A stretch of 64,000 nucleotides of DNA from Halomonas sp. SpR8 (GCF_031010195.1 NZ_JAUAMC010000001.1:682001-746000); one strand, 5' to 3'. Numbered from the stretch's first letter, positions 53,449-61,978 are shown. Program-made: numbers and translations. Notes: generated by a model not told the origin, from the letters alone.

Positions 53449-54069
53449 TTAGCTGTAAGTGTTGGATGCGGGTTGTTGGCACCCATAGTGCGCAAGAAGC
53501 TGATCAAGATAGGTGTGCGCTAGAAAGCGGGCTTCTTCAGCGTTGAGACCTTCTGTTGTAAGCGCGCCACGCAGCCATAGCCCATCGATCATGGCGGCCA
53601 AGCCACGTGCTGCGTTACGGGCTTCTGTGCGAGGCATTACCCGTCGGAACTGGTGACATAAATTGGAGTAAAGGCGGCGATCGTTGACGTTTTGCAACCG
53701 CTGCAACATAGGTTTATGCATGCTGCTGGCCCAGAACGCTAACCAGGTCTTGGCAGCAGGGCCTGTTACCTGCGTGCGGTCAAAGTTGCCCTCGATGATG
53801 GCACCGATATGAGCGCGGGCCGAGTCGTCTTCCAGCGCATCACGGCGTACCGCAACGGCCTTGGTAAGGTCGGTAAGAATTTGCCGCATCGTTGCTTCCA
53901 GTAGGCCATCTTTACCGCCAAAGTAGTGGCTGATAATGCCCGCTGAAACGCCCGCATGGCGCGAAATGCGCATGACCGTTGCTTCGGCCAAGCCAACTTC
54001 ATCAATCGCGGCCATGGTTGCGTTAATTAACTGCTGGCGGCGTATCGGTTCCATTCCCACCTTTGGCAC
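53449..54069 (-). CDS. betI: TetR-family choline-sensing repressor BetI
   Basis: 206 residues. Opening [20 protein letters not shown] is characteristic of BetI; the helix-turn-helix is [20 protein letters not shown] followed by [13 protein letters not shown]. BetI represses the bet genes in the absence of choline. First gene of betIBA; its promoter region holds a perfect BetI-type palindrome shared with the divergent choline-binding gene. Confidence 0.95.
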   Translation of the reverse strand: MPKVGMEPIRRQQLINATMAAIDEVGLAEATVMRISRHAGVSAGIISHYFGGKDGLLEATMRQILTDLTKAVAVRRDALEDDSARAHIGAIIEGNFDRTQVTGPAAKTWLAFWASSMHKPMLQRLQNVNDRRLYSNLCHQFRRVMPRTEARNAARGLAAMIDGLWLRGALTTEGLNAEEARFLAHTYLDQLLAHYGCQQPASNTYS

Positions 54070-54174
54070 GATGTTCTCCTAAAGAGATTCTCCTAATTCG
54101 TTGAATGTCTGACGTGGGTCGCTGCTTGAAACCCGAGCGTAGACATGATTACCTAACAATGATGGCATTTTTTT

Positions 54175-54188
54175 ATTGAACGTTCAAT
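54175..54188. promoter_or_regulatory. BetI-type operator
   Basis: ATTGAACGTTCAAT is a perfect 14-bp palindrome located between betI (105 bp away) and the divergent choline-binding protein gene (45 bp away). It contains the TTGAACGTTCAA core known from BetI sites. Confidence 0.8.
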
Positions 54189-54233
54189 CAATAAAAAGGC
54201 GCCGACAATATTTATTGCTTTAAGGGGACAACG

Positions 54234-55172
54234 ATGATGAGCAGAATTTCTTCACGCTACGCGGGTGCTTTATTACTGGCAGCGGGTTTGCCAACGGCGG
54301 TTTACGCCGATGAGTGCAGCAGCGTGCGTTTTGCTGAAGTCGGTTGGACCGATATCACCGCGACCACCGCTTTAGCCAGTGAAGTGCTTGCAGGGCTTGG
54401 CTATGAGCCAAGCGTCGATACGGTGTCCGTGCCGATTGCTTACGCCGGTATGCGCAACAATGATTTCGATGTCTTTTTAGGTAATTGGATGCCTTCAATG
54501 GCGTCTATCAGCGATCCCTACATCGAACGCGGTGAAGTTGAACGCTTGGTCGCCAATTTGGAAGGGGCCAAGTACACCCTGGCCGTGCCCCAATACGTTT
54601 ACGATGCGGGCGTGACGTCGGTTAATGATTTGGCTGAGCATGCAGATCAGTTTGAGAGCAGCGTGCACGGCATCGAAGCGGGCAACGACGGCAACGAGCT
54701 CATCGAGCAGATGATCGATGAAGACGCCTATGGGTTAGGCGATTGGCAGGTGATCGACTCCAGCGAAGCGGGAATGTTGGCGGAACTGCGCGCTCGGGTG
54801 CCCAATGAGCAGTGGATGGTGTTTTTAGGCTGGGAGCCGCACCCCATGAACTCTAACTTTGAGATGGCCTATCTCTCTGATGCCGATGATTATTTTGGTC
54901 CGGATTTAGGCGGTGCGACGGTGCACACCAATACCCGTGCCGGTTTCGTGGATGAGTGCCCGAATGTGGGTACCTTGTTGCGCAATATGACCTTTACGCT
55001 GGAAATGGAAAACCAGCTAATGAGCGCGATCATGGATGATGGCGAAGATCCTCGTGATGCCGCGCGTGACTACTTGAAGGCTAATGATGGCGTGCTGGAC
55101 AAGTGGTTGGACGGCGTTACGACTCGTGACGGCGAGCCAGGCGGCGAAGCAGTGCGCGCCGCTATTCAGTAA
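54234..55172 (+). CDS. Choline/betaine ABC substrate-binding protein (BetX/ChoX type), orphan
   Basis: 312 residues (ATG 54234 or 54237; aagggg is 6-9 nt upstream). Signal peptide about 1-26 (SRYAGALLLAAGLPTAVYA). OpuAC-like fold; FAEVGWTDITATTALASEVL, FDVFLGNWMPSM and MVFLGWEPHPMN carry the aromatic and Asp/Asn residues used for quaternary-amine binding in this family. Two cysteines (about 28 and 243) could form a disulfide. No permease or ATPase is adjacent; in Pseudomonas the similar BetX works with a distant CbcWV transporter. Divergent from betIBA and likely BetI-controlled. Confidence 0.88.
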   Translation: MMSRISSRYAGALLLAAGLPTAVYADECSSVRFAEVGWTDITATTALASEVLAGLGYEPSVDTVSVPIAYAGMRNNDFDVFLGNWMPSMASISDPYIERGEVERLVANLEGAKYTLAVPQYVYDAGVTSVNDLAEHADQFESSVHGIEAGNDGNELIEQMIDEDAYGLGDWQVIDSSEAGMLAELRARVPNEQWMVFLGWEPHPMNSNFEMAYLSDADDYFGPDLGGATVHTNTRAGFVDECPNVGTLLRNMTFTLEMENQLMSAIMDDGEDPRDAARDYLKANDGVLDKWLDGVTTRDGEPGGEAVRAAIQ

Positions 55173-55191
55173 GGCGATTTAGCTAAGAGAA

Positions 55192-55212
55192 GCAAGCCGG
55201 AATCCGGCTTGC
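55192..55212 (+). terminator. Terminator after the choline-binding protein gene
   Basis: Perfect 9-bp stem gcaagccgg/ccggcttgc with loop aat, followed by cttt. Confidence 0.8.
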
Positions 55213-55259
55213 CTTTCGTATTTAAGGTAGGCATAATCTGCACCCGTTGATGACGGAAA

Positions 55260-55336
55260 GGCTACGTAGCTCAGCTGGTTAGAGCACATCACTCATAATG
55301 ATGGGGTCCCCTGTTCAAATCAGGGCGTAGCCACCA
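55260..55336 (+). tRNA. tRNA-Met (elongator, anticodon CAT)
   Basis: 77 nt with encoded CCA. Acceptor ggctacg/cgtagcc, D arm gctc/gagc, anticodon stem catca/tgatg with loop ctcataa (anticodon CAT at 55294-55296), T arm ccctg-ttcaaat-caggg. It closely follows the E. coli elongator methionine tRNA and lacks the unpaired first base of initiator tRNA. Confidence 0.97.
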
Positions 55337-55406
55337 CATCAGCAATCAGTACACTCGCTGCTGTTTTTAATAGAAACAGTTTTTAGACAAAAGAGTGTGC
55401 CGTTAT

Positions 55407-55516
55407 GGTGGCCCCTTAGGTCCTCCCGCAACGCTAAACTGCGAACCCCGCCAGGCCCGGAAGGGAGCAACGGTAGTGGTGGCTGCGTGTGCCGGGATGT
55501 GGCTTTTGGGGCCGCC
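55407..55516 (+). ncRNA. ffs: Signal recognition particle 4.5S RNA
   Basis: Conserved domain IV sequences are present: ggtcctcccgcaacgc, ccaggcccggaagggagcaa (the GGAA tetraloop hairpin) and gtgtgccgggatgt. The ends ggtggcccc (55407-55415) and ggggccgcc (55508-55516) pair with one G-U. It scaffolds Ffh for co-translational membrane targeting. Ends are estimated from the terminal helix. Confidence 0.95.
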
Positions 55517-55643
55517 TCCATTTCTAGCTTTCGCTTCTCTATCCCTCTCCTTAATATCACTTTCCCCTAAGCCGCTAAGACATCAGCTTGCGTCTAATGC
55601 TCTATCACGGTATCTACAGATAACGATCATTACGGACAACCCA

Positions 55644-56402
55644 ATGAAAATGCTACTGCGGTGGCTGCTCAGCCTCGTAGCTCTTTTGGCGCTGCTGTTA
55701 ATGGGGCCTGTATGGATATTGGCCAGTAATCAGGTGGTGATGGATGCTCATTGGTCGTCGCTTGATCGTGCTTCCGCAGGCATAGCGCCAGACCCAGCGA
55801 TAAGTTCAGAGGCCGTGATCCAGGTCTATTCTGCGCGTGCTTATAACTGGCGTGGGGCGTTTGGCGAGCATATCTGGATCGCAACCAAAACAGAAAATGC
55901 CGATAGCTATCGGCTGCATCAGGTATTGAGTTGGCGCCGACCCACGGTGATTTCTTTCATTGATACGCCGGACCGAGCTTGGTTTGGCAACCCGCCTACG
56001 TTATTGGCTGATTATCGTGGTGATGCAGCGACGCAGATGATTCCCCTGATAGAGGCGGCGGCTGCCGACTATCCTCAAGCCGATCTATATCGCGTATGGC
56101 CAGGCCCCAATAGCAATAGCTTTATTGCCTGGGTCATACGCGAGGTGCCGGGATTTGACGTGGCATTGCCGGTTACTGCTATCGGCAAAGATTACATGCT
56201 CAACAGTGTGTTCGCTCCTGCACCCAGTGGTACCGGCTACCAGTTCTCTCTGGGCGGTATATTTGGTCTTATCTTGGCGAAAGAAGAGGGTATCGAGATT
56301 AACTTGCTAGGTCTGAGTTTCGGCATCGATGTGATGCGGCCCGCCTTGAAACTGCCTGGCATAGGGCGGTTAGGAATGCCTGCTAATGTGCAGGGAAGCT
56401 GA
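55644..56402 (+). CDS. DUF3750 family membrane-anchored protein
   Basis: 252 residues from ATG 55644; the frame stays open upstream through the SRP RNA, which is not coding. One N-terminal membrane segment (about 5-27, LLSLVALLALLLMGPVWILA). Family motifs: VIQVYSARAYNWRGAFGEHI, AWFGNPPTLLADYRGDAA, YRVWPGPNSNSFIAWVIREV and LPVTAIGKDY. The arrangement His/Trp/Asn-Ser-Asn with a conserved Cys-free core hints at an exported hydrolase-like fold, but the function is unknown. Monocistronic. Confidence 0.85.
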   Translation: MKMLLRWLLSLVALLALLLMGPVWILASNQVVMDAHWSSLDRASAGIAPDPAISSEAVIQVYSARAYNWRGAFGEHIWIATKTENADSYRLHQVLSWRRPTVISFIDTPDRAWFGNPPTLLADYRGDAATQMIPLIEAAAADYPQADLYRVWPGPNSNSFIAWVIREVPGFDVALPVTAIGKDYMLNSVFAPAPSGTGYQFSLGGIFGLILAKEEGIEINLLGLSFGIDVMRPALKLPGIGRLGMPANVQGS

Positions 56403-56424
56403 CAGCCATTAGGGAGCAGCTAGC

Positions 56425-56468
56425 AAGTATTTGCAGATACTTATTAGTTAATCTAGTATTTGTAGATA
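56425..56468 (+). promoter_or_regulatory. Direct repeats in the RES-Xre promoter, probable antitoxin operator
   Basis: agtatttgcagata (56426-56439) and agtatttgtagata (56455-56468) are direct repeats 29 bp apart (about three helical turns). The first also forms an inverted repeat (aagtat/atactt, 56425-56442). Confidence 0.55.
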
Positions 56469-56493
56469 AATAGAGGGGAAGGAAGAAGGCACT

Positions 56494-56892
56494 ATGCAAA
56501 CCGCATACGATATTACCCAAAACAAAACGGCCGCAGCGTCAGGTTTGAAAGCGGCGGTACAAATTCTCGATAAATGGCGCGCGTCTGGCGAGCAGGGCGA
56601 AGCGATTTTGCGTGTCTCGCACAGCACGTATGCCCGCGCCCGCCGTGGTGATCTGGCTGAAATCAAGTTAGACAGCGACCAACTGACCCGAATCAGCTAT
56701 TTGCTTAACATCCACGCGGCGCTGCGGATGATATTTGATAACCCTATGAACCTTTATGGGTTTGTCAATATGATTAATCATAACCCTTACTTCAATGGTC
56801 GGACGCCGCTAGAAATTATGGGTTCAGGAGATTTTGCGGCGCTCTACGAAACCTTTAAGCGTATCGATAGCCTGCGAGGCGGTCAGTGGTAA
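56494..56892 (+). CDS. Xre/MbcA/ParS-type antitoxin of a RES-Xre system
   Basis: 132 residues. The N-terminal helical region carries the Xre-like DNA-binding part (AAVQILDKWRASGEQGEAIL, RVSHSTYARARRGD) and the C-terminal toxin-binding domain the block NPMNLYGFVNMINHNPYFNG, then RTPLEIMGSGDFAALYETFK. ATG 56494, with agaggggaagga upstream. It overlaps the RES toxin gene by 7 bp. It neutralises the toxin and represses its promoter. Confidence 0.9.
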   Translation: MQTAYDITQNKTAAASGLKAAVQILDKWRASGEQGEAILRVSHSTYARARRGDLAEIKLDSDQLTRISYLLNIHAALRMIFDNPMNLYGFVNMINHNPYFNGRTPLEIMGSGDFAALYETFKRIDSLRGGQW

Positions 56893-57581
56893 AGGCTGCT
56901 GATTTGCTGGCGTTACCAGCAAGCGAGGTGATTGGCTACCGGCTGGTTAATAGCAAATTTCCACCCGTTGATCTATTTGATGACGTGGCAAACGCGGATG
57001 AATTCGCCGCGCTGCACGCTCTCCAGGCGTTAACAAACCCGCGGTTACAAAATGAAGTGGGTAATTTAGCGCTGCTTCCACCCGAGCAGATACCTTTCGG
57101 AATTCGTGGCTGCTCTTATGCGGTTGCTCCATTTACGCATGTGAATCCGCAGGGCTCGCGCTTTAGCAATGGCAGCTATGGCGTGCTCTATTTTGCCGCT
57201 ACGCTTGAAACGGCGATTGCCGAAGTAACGTATCACCAGCAAGCGTATTGGCAAAATATAACCGGACTGCATTACGAGCGCTTTGTCTTTCGTGGTTTAA
57301 AAGGCACTTTCAATGAGCATGGTTTTATTGACGCGCGGGCATTGCCTATTGAGCACAGCATTTATGCACCCGATGACTACACGGACGCACAAGCGTTCGG
57401 CGTTGAAATTCGTCAGCAGAGCGGTGGTCTACGCTACCACTCGGTGCGTTATCCAGGTGGGCAGTGTTGGGCGCTGATGACGCCACGCAGTGTCACTGGT
57501 GTTGTTCAGACATCGCACTTAGAAATGATTTGGAACGGCGCCATTACACAAGTGAACCATCTGCGCTGCTCCCCGCGATAA
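56886..57581 (+). CDS. RES domain toxin (NAD-degrading type)
   Basis: 231 residues from GTG 56886. RES motifs: GYRLVNSKFPPVDLF (Arg near 18), RFSNGSYGVLYFAATLETAI (the GRFN-YxAxxxxxA Arg-Tyr-Glu region; here SRFSNGSYGVLYFA with Glu in ETAIAEV), and the C-terminal GLRYHSVRYPGGQCWALM with Ser. RES toxins deplete cellular NAD when free of antitoxin. Translationally coupled to the antitoxin. Confidence 0.9.
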   Translation: MVKAADLLALPASEVIGYRLVNSKFPPVDLFDDVANADEFAALHALQALTNPRLQNEVGNLALLPPEQIPFGIRGCSYAVAPFTHVNPQGSRFSNGSYGVLYFAATLETAIAEVTYHQQAYWQNITGLHYERFVFRGLKGTFNEHGFIDARALPIEHSIYAPDDYTDAQAFGVEIRQQSGGLRYHSVRYPGGQCWALMTPRSVTGVVQTSHLEMIWNGAITQVNHLRCSPR

Positions 57582-57587
57582 GCGAGC

Positions 57588-58073
57588 CTATTTTTTTTGC
57601 TGCTGCTTAGTAAAACGCTGCATGATCGCGAGGGTTTCATCGCTGACATGATGCTCCATGCCTTCGGCATCAATGCGCGCAGTACTATCTTTAACCCCGA
57701 GTGCGCGTAAAAAGTGCAGCACAACATCGTGGCGGGCGCGTGACGTTTCCGCCATTTTTTGGCCTGCCTCGGTTAGAAACAGAGAGCGGTAGGGCTTGCT
57801 GGTGACCAATTCCAACTCATTTAAACGCCGGATCATTTTCGATACCGTCGCTTGGCTGACCGCCATGCGATTGGCAATATCCGCCGCGCGCGCTTCGCCG
57901 CGATGTGCCAGTAAGTCGCCAATCAGCTCAACATAGTCTTCAATCAGCTCAGTTTCATGGGCGTTGCGCACCGTTGCATACTGCTGCGCGTGCTGCTCCA
58001 CGGGGGGCAGTGCATCACCAGGAATGCTTGGGGCGATCAATGAGGCGTTCGAATTAGAATCAGTCATTGGCAA
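57588..58073 (-). CDS. mntR: Manganese-responsive DtxR-family regulator
   Basis: 161 residues. An N-terminal arm is followed by the MntR-type domain: ETELIEDYVELIGDLLAHRG, helix-turn-helix RAADIANRMAVSQATVSKMI, and FLRALGVKDSTARIDAEGME with HHVSDETLAIMQRF carrying the Glu/His metal ligands. Length and sequence match E. coli-type MntR. It senses Mn(II) and represses uptake genes. An MntR-like box lies in the upstream gap, shared with a decayed permease gene. Confidence 0.9.
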   Translation of the reverse strand: MPMTDSNSNASLIAPSIPGDALPPVEQHAQQYATVRNAHETELIEDYVELIGDLLAHRGEARAADIANRMAVSQATVSKMIRRLNELELVTSKPYRSLFLTEAGQKMAETSRARHDVVLHFLRALGVKDSTARIDAEGMEHHVSDETLAIMQRFTKQQQKK

Positions 58074-58144
58074 ATTATATCGGAGGCAGTGATAACAATC
58101 ATTGGATAGTCATTGAGATAGTAGACTATTTTTACACAACATTC

Positions 58145-58158
58145 TTAGCCAAGGCTAA
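58145..58158. promoter_or_regulatory. MntR-like operator
   Basis: TTAGCCAAGGCTAA has 6-bp arms around AA and differs little from the E. coli MntR core ATAGCAAAGGCTAT. It lies 72 bp upstream of mntR and 36 bp before the permease remnant. Confidence 0.6.
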
Positions 58159-58193
58159 ACTGTTTGCACAAAGCTTTTTTGTTGAGCTGCAGT

Positions 58194-58456
58194 CTATTTG
58201 ATCATGTGGTGCTGCCTGGGGTGGCGATTGCCTATCTGCTGGGCTGGCCGTTCTTTATTGGCGCTTTTATTACTGGGGCATTGATCCCGGTAGGATCGGC
58301 GCGACTGAGCGCCACACGCGGATGAAGTCTGACGCGGCCATAGGGCTGATGTTCACCGGCGCTTTGCGCTCGGCGCTGCTGTTGACGTTAGTGGTCAGTC
58401 TGGAAACCGTCGGTATTATTCTGGTCGTGGCGATAGCGATTGAATCTGACTTTTAA
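58194..58456 (+). pseudogene. Remnant of a Mn/Zn ABC transporter permease (ABC-3 family)
   Basis: Frame 1 reads LFDHVVLPGVAIAYLLGWPF then FIGAFITGALIPVGSARLSA before a TGA; a shifted frame continues from ATG 58324 with KSDAAIGLMFTGALRSALL and then VSLETVGIILVVA, ending TAA 58454-58456. These blocks match separate helices of MntB/ZnuB-type permeases (SDAxLPGVxLAYLLG, EDTAIGIxFTG), so the gene has lost its 5' end, a central stretch and its frame. Its position beside mntR and the MntR box suggests a former mntABC operon. The tail overlaps the P-II-like gene. Confidence 0.75.
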
Positions 58457-58757
58457 CCCCGACGGCATCTTCGACATCAAGCTGAAATGCGATGCCGGTG
58501 CCAGGGGTTTCATCAAACTCGCCTATCCGCGCTATCGCTTCCAGGATATGCCGACTGCGGTGCTCTTCTGCCAAGAACAAAAGCATATCCCGTTGTGCGG
58601 TTATCTCCATGCCGAAGATGCCGTGGGCTTTTTTTAACCCTTCTCCGCGAGCGTTGTTAACGATGGTGGAACCGGTTGCCCCTGCCTGGCGTGCGGCATC
58701 CAAAATGGCATCGGTTAACTCGACTTCTACCATGGCGACAATCAGTTTAAAGCGCAT
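58416..58757 (-). CDS. P-II-like nitrogen-regulator-family protein of the DUF1538 operon
   Basis: 113 residues of ferredoxin-like fold: [20 protein letters not shown], then RQAGATGSTIVNNARGEG in place of the P-II T-loop, GIFGMEITAQRDMLLFLAEE and TPGTGIAFQLDVEDAVG. The T-loop Tyr of classical GlnB/GlnK is absent. Inference: it binds a nucleotide and gates or senses the DUF1538 membrane proteins, as GlnK does for AmtB. It overlaps the upstream DUF1538 gene by 11 bp. Confidence 0.82.
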   Translation of the reverse strand: MRFKLIVAMVEVELTDAILDAARQAGATGSTIVNNARGEGLKKAHGIFGMEITAQRDMLLFLAEEHRSRHILEAIARIGEFDETPGTGIAFQLDVEDAVGVKSQIQSLSPRPE

Positions 58758-59562
58758 CGCGCTCTCCTTTTTTTAACAGCTTGCTTTGCTGAGAGGTGAG
58801 GCCCTTGGCTGAGTATTGTCGGGTAATTTTCCACTCGGCGATTTGGGCGTAACCCATCACGGTAATGATAGGAAATAAACAGGCCAGCGCGATCATGCCA
58901 AACCCATCCATTATCGGGCTGCGTCCCGGTATTTCAGCGGCGAGGCCTAATCCCAGCGCGGCAATAATAGGCACGGTAATGGTTGACGTTGTGACCCCGC
59001 CAGAATCAAATGCCAGTGGAATGATGGATCGCGGTGACCGCAGCGTTTGAACGATCACCAGCAGGTAAGCCCCGCAGACAAACCACTGCAACGGCCAGCC
59101 CATCACAATGCGCCAAGTGCCCAGCGTAATACCAAACGCCATGCCGAGTGCCACCGCTATACGCAGCATCAAGGGATTAATCGTGCCGCCAGAAATCTCG
59201 CCTGCTTTTAACGAGACTGCGATAAGGGATGGCTCGGCGATAGTGGTGCTGGCGCCAATCGTAAACGCGAAAATATATACCCAATAGTAGTCGCTCCAAT
59301 GGCGCTGGGCGCCCTCTGCCAAAGCAGGTAGAAACTCACGCTGTGTCAGTTGGGTTGCCATTAACTCACCCATTGGAAACAGCGCTTGTTCTAAGCCCAC
59401 CAGGAACAGCGACAGCCCTACCCAAACCATCAAAAAACCGGCCAGCACCTGTGGTAGGCGCTTTACCTGTTTTCGAATCACTAAGTATTGAAAGCCGAAT
59501 ATGATCGCAGCAATGGGCAGGATATCCAGCAACGTGCCCCAAAAAGTCGCTATCAGGCTCAT
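58747..59562 (-). CDS. DUF1538 family membrane protein, second copy
   Basis: 271 residues with about seven or eight hydrophobic segments. Contains the family core [20 protein letters not shown] and [20 protein letters not shown], repeated almost unchanged in the upstream copy, and [20 protein letters not shown]. It starts 4 bp inside the end of the first DUF1538 gene (ATGA overlap). The transported substrate is unknown; the C-terminus is a short basic tail ([13 protein letters not shown]-like). Confidence 0.85.
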   Translation of the reverse strand: MSLIATFWGTLLDILPIAAIIFGFQYLVIRKQVKRLPQVLAGFLMVWVGLSLFLVGLEQALFPMGELMATQLTQREFLPALAEGAQRHWSDYYWVYIFAFTIGASTTIAEPSLIAVSLKAGEISGGTINPLMLRIAVALGMAFGITLGTWRIVMGWPLQWFVCGAYLLVIVQTLRSPRSIIPLAFDSGGVTTSTITVPIIAALGLGLAAEIPGRSPIMDGFGMIALACLFPIITVMGYAQIAEWKITRQYSAKGLTSQQSKLLKKGERDAL

Positions 59563-60326
59563 GGCGCGACGCCCGGTATTAGGTGGATGCCCACAATGCC
59601 AAATAACAGCACAAAAATAATCGGCATTACTGAAGCGAGTGCAATAAGCCCAAAGCCATCAAGCATCGGGCTGCGGCCTTTTATTGAGGACGCTAAGCCA
59701 ACGCCCAGTGCGGTTACCAGTGGTACGGTAATTGTTGACGTGGTGACGCCGCCTGAGTCGTAGGCGATGCCAATCATCTCAGCAGGTGCAAGCAGTGTTA
59801 ACAGCAGTACCAGCAGGTAACCGCCAATAATCATTAAATGCAGCGGCCAGCCTTTAAAAATACGTATTACGCCGATCACCACAGCGGCCCCAACCGAGGC
59901 CGCTACTACCATACGCAGAGAAAAGGCAAAGCTGGTTTGTGCGCTAGGGCTATTATCGATAAGCCCACCCTGGGCAACAACGTCAGCCGCCCTGGCGGCA
60001 ATGGCGATCAATGCAGGTTCGGCCACGGTAGAGCCAAGCCCCAATGCAAAAGCAAACAGCAGTAGCCAGGTTATCGAGCCTTTTGTTACAAATGCGCGGG
60101 CTAGGTTCTCACCCAGGGGAAATAGCCCCAGCTCAAGACCTTTAATAAATAGCGTAAGGCCTACGAGCACAAACGTTAAACCCAAGGCCAGATCGATCAA
60201 CGCGAGTGACTCGGGCAGGGGTTGACGGATAACCACTAGCTGAAAAAACGCCATTACCAACACCACCGGCGCAAGATCTCGCAGGCTGTCTTTTAATTGG
60301 TGGGCAAGCGATACCACTAGATCCAT
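59559..60326 (-). CDS. DUF1538 family membrane protein, first copy
   Basis: 255 residues. [20 protein letters not shown] and [20 protein letters not shown] parallel the second copy, as does [20 protein letters not shown], so the two genes are tandem paralogues that probably assemble together. First gene of a three-gene, overlapping operon ending in a P-II-like gene. In other bacteria DUF1538 domains also occur fused in one protein (from family knowledge). Function unknown; a channel or transporter is inferred. Confidence 0.85.
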   Translation of the reverse strand: MDLVVSLAHQLKDSLRDLAPVVLVMAFFQLVVIRQPLPESLALIDLALGLTFVLVGLTLFIKGLELGLFPLGENLARAFVTKGSITWLLLFAFALGLGSTVAEPALIAIAARAADVVAQGGLIDNSPSAQTSFAFSLRMVVAASVGAAVVIGVIRIFKGWPLHLMIIGGYLLVLLLTLLAPAEMIGIAYDSGGVTTSTITVPLVTALGVGLASSIKGRSPMLDGFGLIALASVMPIIFVLLFGIVGIHLIPGVAP

Positions 60327-60453
60327 TGAGTCTTCCGCGTATCAGGAGTAAATACCGGTAACGCAGAGGCGTTATCTAAGTAGAATCAGAGTATAGGGCT
60401 ATCAATAGTCAAAAAATTGATCTCGCGCACGGAAAACACAACGAACCAAATAT

Positions 60454-60582
60454 TCAGCAGAGTCGACTGCCCAATAGCAGCAGTGAAGGATCCAGGTTCT
60501 GCCAACCCCACCACGCGATAGCCAAGCCAGCAAGTAGCGCGGCTGCTAATAATAGAGTGCCTAGCGTTTTAACAGCGTTCAT
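60454..60582 (-). CDS. 42-residue single-helix membrane peptide, coupled to the MFS gene
   Basis: ATG 60582 overlaps the MFS stop codon in a tcat/ATGA arrangement, a standard sign of translational coupling. The peptide starts MNAVKTLGTLLLAAALLAGL, continues with AIAWWGWQNLDPSLLLLGSR and ends LC: one membrane helix with a Trp-rich interface. It is too short to recognise; it may assist the transporter or be a conserved small membrane protein. Confidence 0.5.
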   Translation of the reverse strand: MNAVKTLGTLLLAAALLAGLAIAWWGWQNLDPSLLLLGSRLC

Positions 60583-61787
60583 GACGTCACCGTGGTTACA
60601 GCGTCTTGCCTAAGCGGCTTCTCATTGATAAACCAATGCAGGGCGGCAGCCACAACAGAGAGCACAATGGCAATTTTCCATACCGCATCGTAATTACCGG
60701 TAATATCATAAAAATAGCCGCCCAACCAAACACCCATAAAAGAGCCTAGCTGATGAAATAGAAATACGATGCCGCCCAGCATGGAGAGATGGCGAACGCC
60801 GAAGACTGATGCCACGATGCCGTTGGTCAATGGCACAGTAGAGAGCCATAAAAGCCCCATCACGATGCCGAATAAGTAAGCGCTAAAAGGACTCAGTGGC
60901 AAGAATACGAAGGCAGTAATCACCACCCCACGAATCAAATAAAGCCAGGTAAGCAGCTTGGGCTTGGACCAAATGCCGCCCATCCAACCGGCGGTATAGG
61001 TGCCGACAATATTGAACAGGCCGACTAACGCCAGCACCGTCGTGCCCACCTGCACCGCAAGACCGTTATCGAATAAGTAGCCGGGTAGGTGTACGGCGAT
61101 GAAAACCACCTGAAAACCGCAGACAAAAAAGCCTAAACAGAGTAGCCAGAAGCCTTTTTGGCCTGCTGCTTCATTAAGTGCATCTTTGAGGCTTAAATCA
61201 GACGCCGTTTTGGCGGAGGGCTTATCGCGCAGCATGGCGCCAAGCGGAATGATGATAGTGGCGATCGCAGCCATTGCCATCAGCGCTGCTGCCCAGCCAA
61301 GCCACTCGAGAAGGCCCAGGGTGCCCGGCAGCATCGCGAATTGCCCAAATGACCCGGCGGCGCTAACAATACCCATGGCCATACTGCGTTTTTCAGGCGC
61401 TACCGCACGGCCAACGGCACCCAAAATAACCGAAAATGTGGTGCCCGAAAGGCCAAAGCCAATCAACAGCCCCGCGCTGAGCGTCATACCCAACGCAGAG
61501 GTAGAAAGGCTCATAAACAGCAGACCTAGGGCATAGAGTAACCCACCCAGCACAATAATTTTTGCTGCGCCAAAGCGGTCAGCTAGGGCGCCGGTAAAGG
61601 GCTGCGCTAAGCCCCAGACAAGGTTTTGGAGAGCGATTGCAAAGGCGAATACGCCGCGTCCCCAGCCAAGGTCGCTGCTGAGTGGTTCCATAAACAGCCC
61701 AAAGCCATGACGCAAGCCCATGGCCGTGGAGATAACCAAACTTCCTAATATGATCAGTAGCAGCGCATGGTTGCGAATAAGAGCCAT
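60579..61787 (-). CDS. MFS transporter
   Basis: 402 residues, 12 predicted helices. The A-type loop motif occurs as GALADRFGAAKIIVLGGLLY between helices 2 and 3 (G-x3-D-R-x-G), and the N-terminus TAMGLRHGFGLFMEPLSSDL plus MGIVSAAGSFGQFAMLPGTL resemble the OFA/monocarboxylate-like (MCT) MFS subgroup. Substrate unknown. Followed by the coupled 42-codon gene; ATG 61787. Confidence 0.88.
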   Translation of the reverse strand: MALIRNHALLLIILGSLVISTAMGLRHGFGLFMEPLSSDLGWGRGVFAFAIALQNLVWGLAQPFTGALADRFGAAKIIVLGGLLYALGLLFMSLSTSALGMTLSAGLLIGFGLSGTTFSVILGAVGRAVAPEKRSMAMGIVSAAGSFGQFAMLPGTLGLLEWLGWAAALMAMAAIATIIIPLGAMLRDKPSAKTASDLSLKDALNEAAGQKGFWLLCLGFFVCGFQVVFIAVHLPGYLFDNGLAVQVGTTVLALVGLFNIVGTYTAGWMGGIWSKPKLLTWLYLIRGVVITAFVFLPLSPFSAYLFGIVMGLLWLSTVPLTNGIVASVFGVRHLSMLGGIVFLFHQLGSFMGVWLGGYFYDITGNYDAVWKIAIVLSVVAAALHWFINEKPLRQDAVTTVTS

Positions 61788-61978
61788 GATGTTCTCTTTT
61801 ATTTGCAGGCTTACAGTTTGCTTACTATCGCATGGCTTGTGGGCGTTTAGAAGCTGCCAAATAGAGTGCCTAGTATAAAAACGCTCATATGAGTGGCGTC
61901 ATTTAGGTTTACACTTCTAATCTGCTAAAATCCGCCTCCTTCGCTGTTAATGACCGCTCAATAGCTCTAGGGATCTTC

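Noticed and set aside
55395-55643. Upstream extension of the DUF3750 reading frame
   Set aside because: It translates straight through the SRP RNA gene; the membrane-anchored family start is at 55644.
55260-58073. Integrative element at tRNA-Met
   Set aside because: No integrase and no second copy of the tRNA 3' end was seen downstream; the genes beyond are ordinary single genes plus a TA pair.
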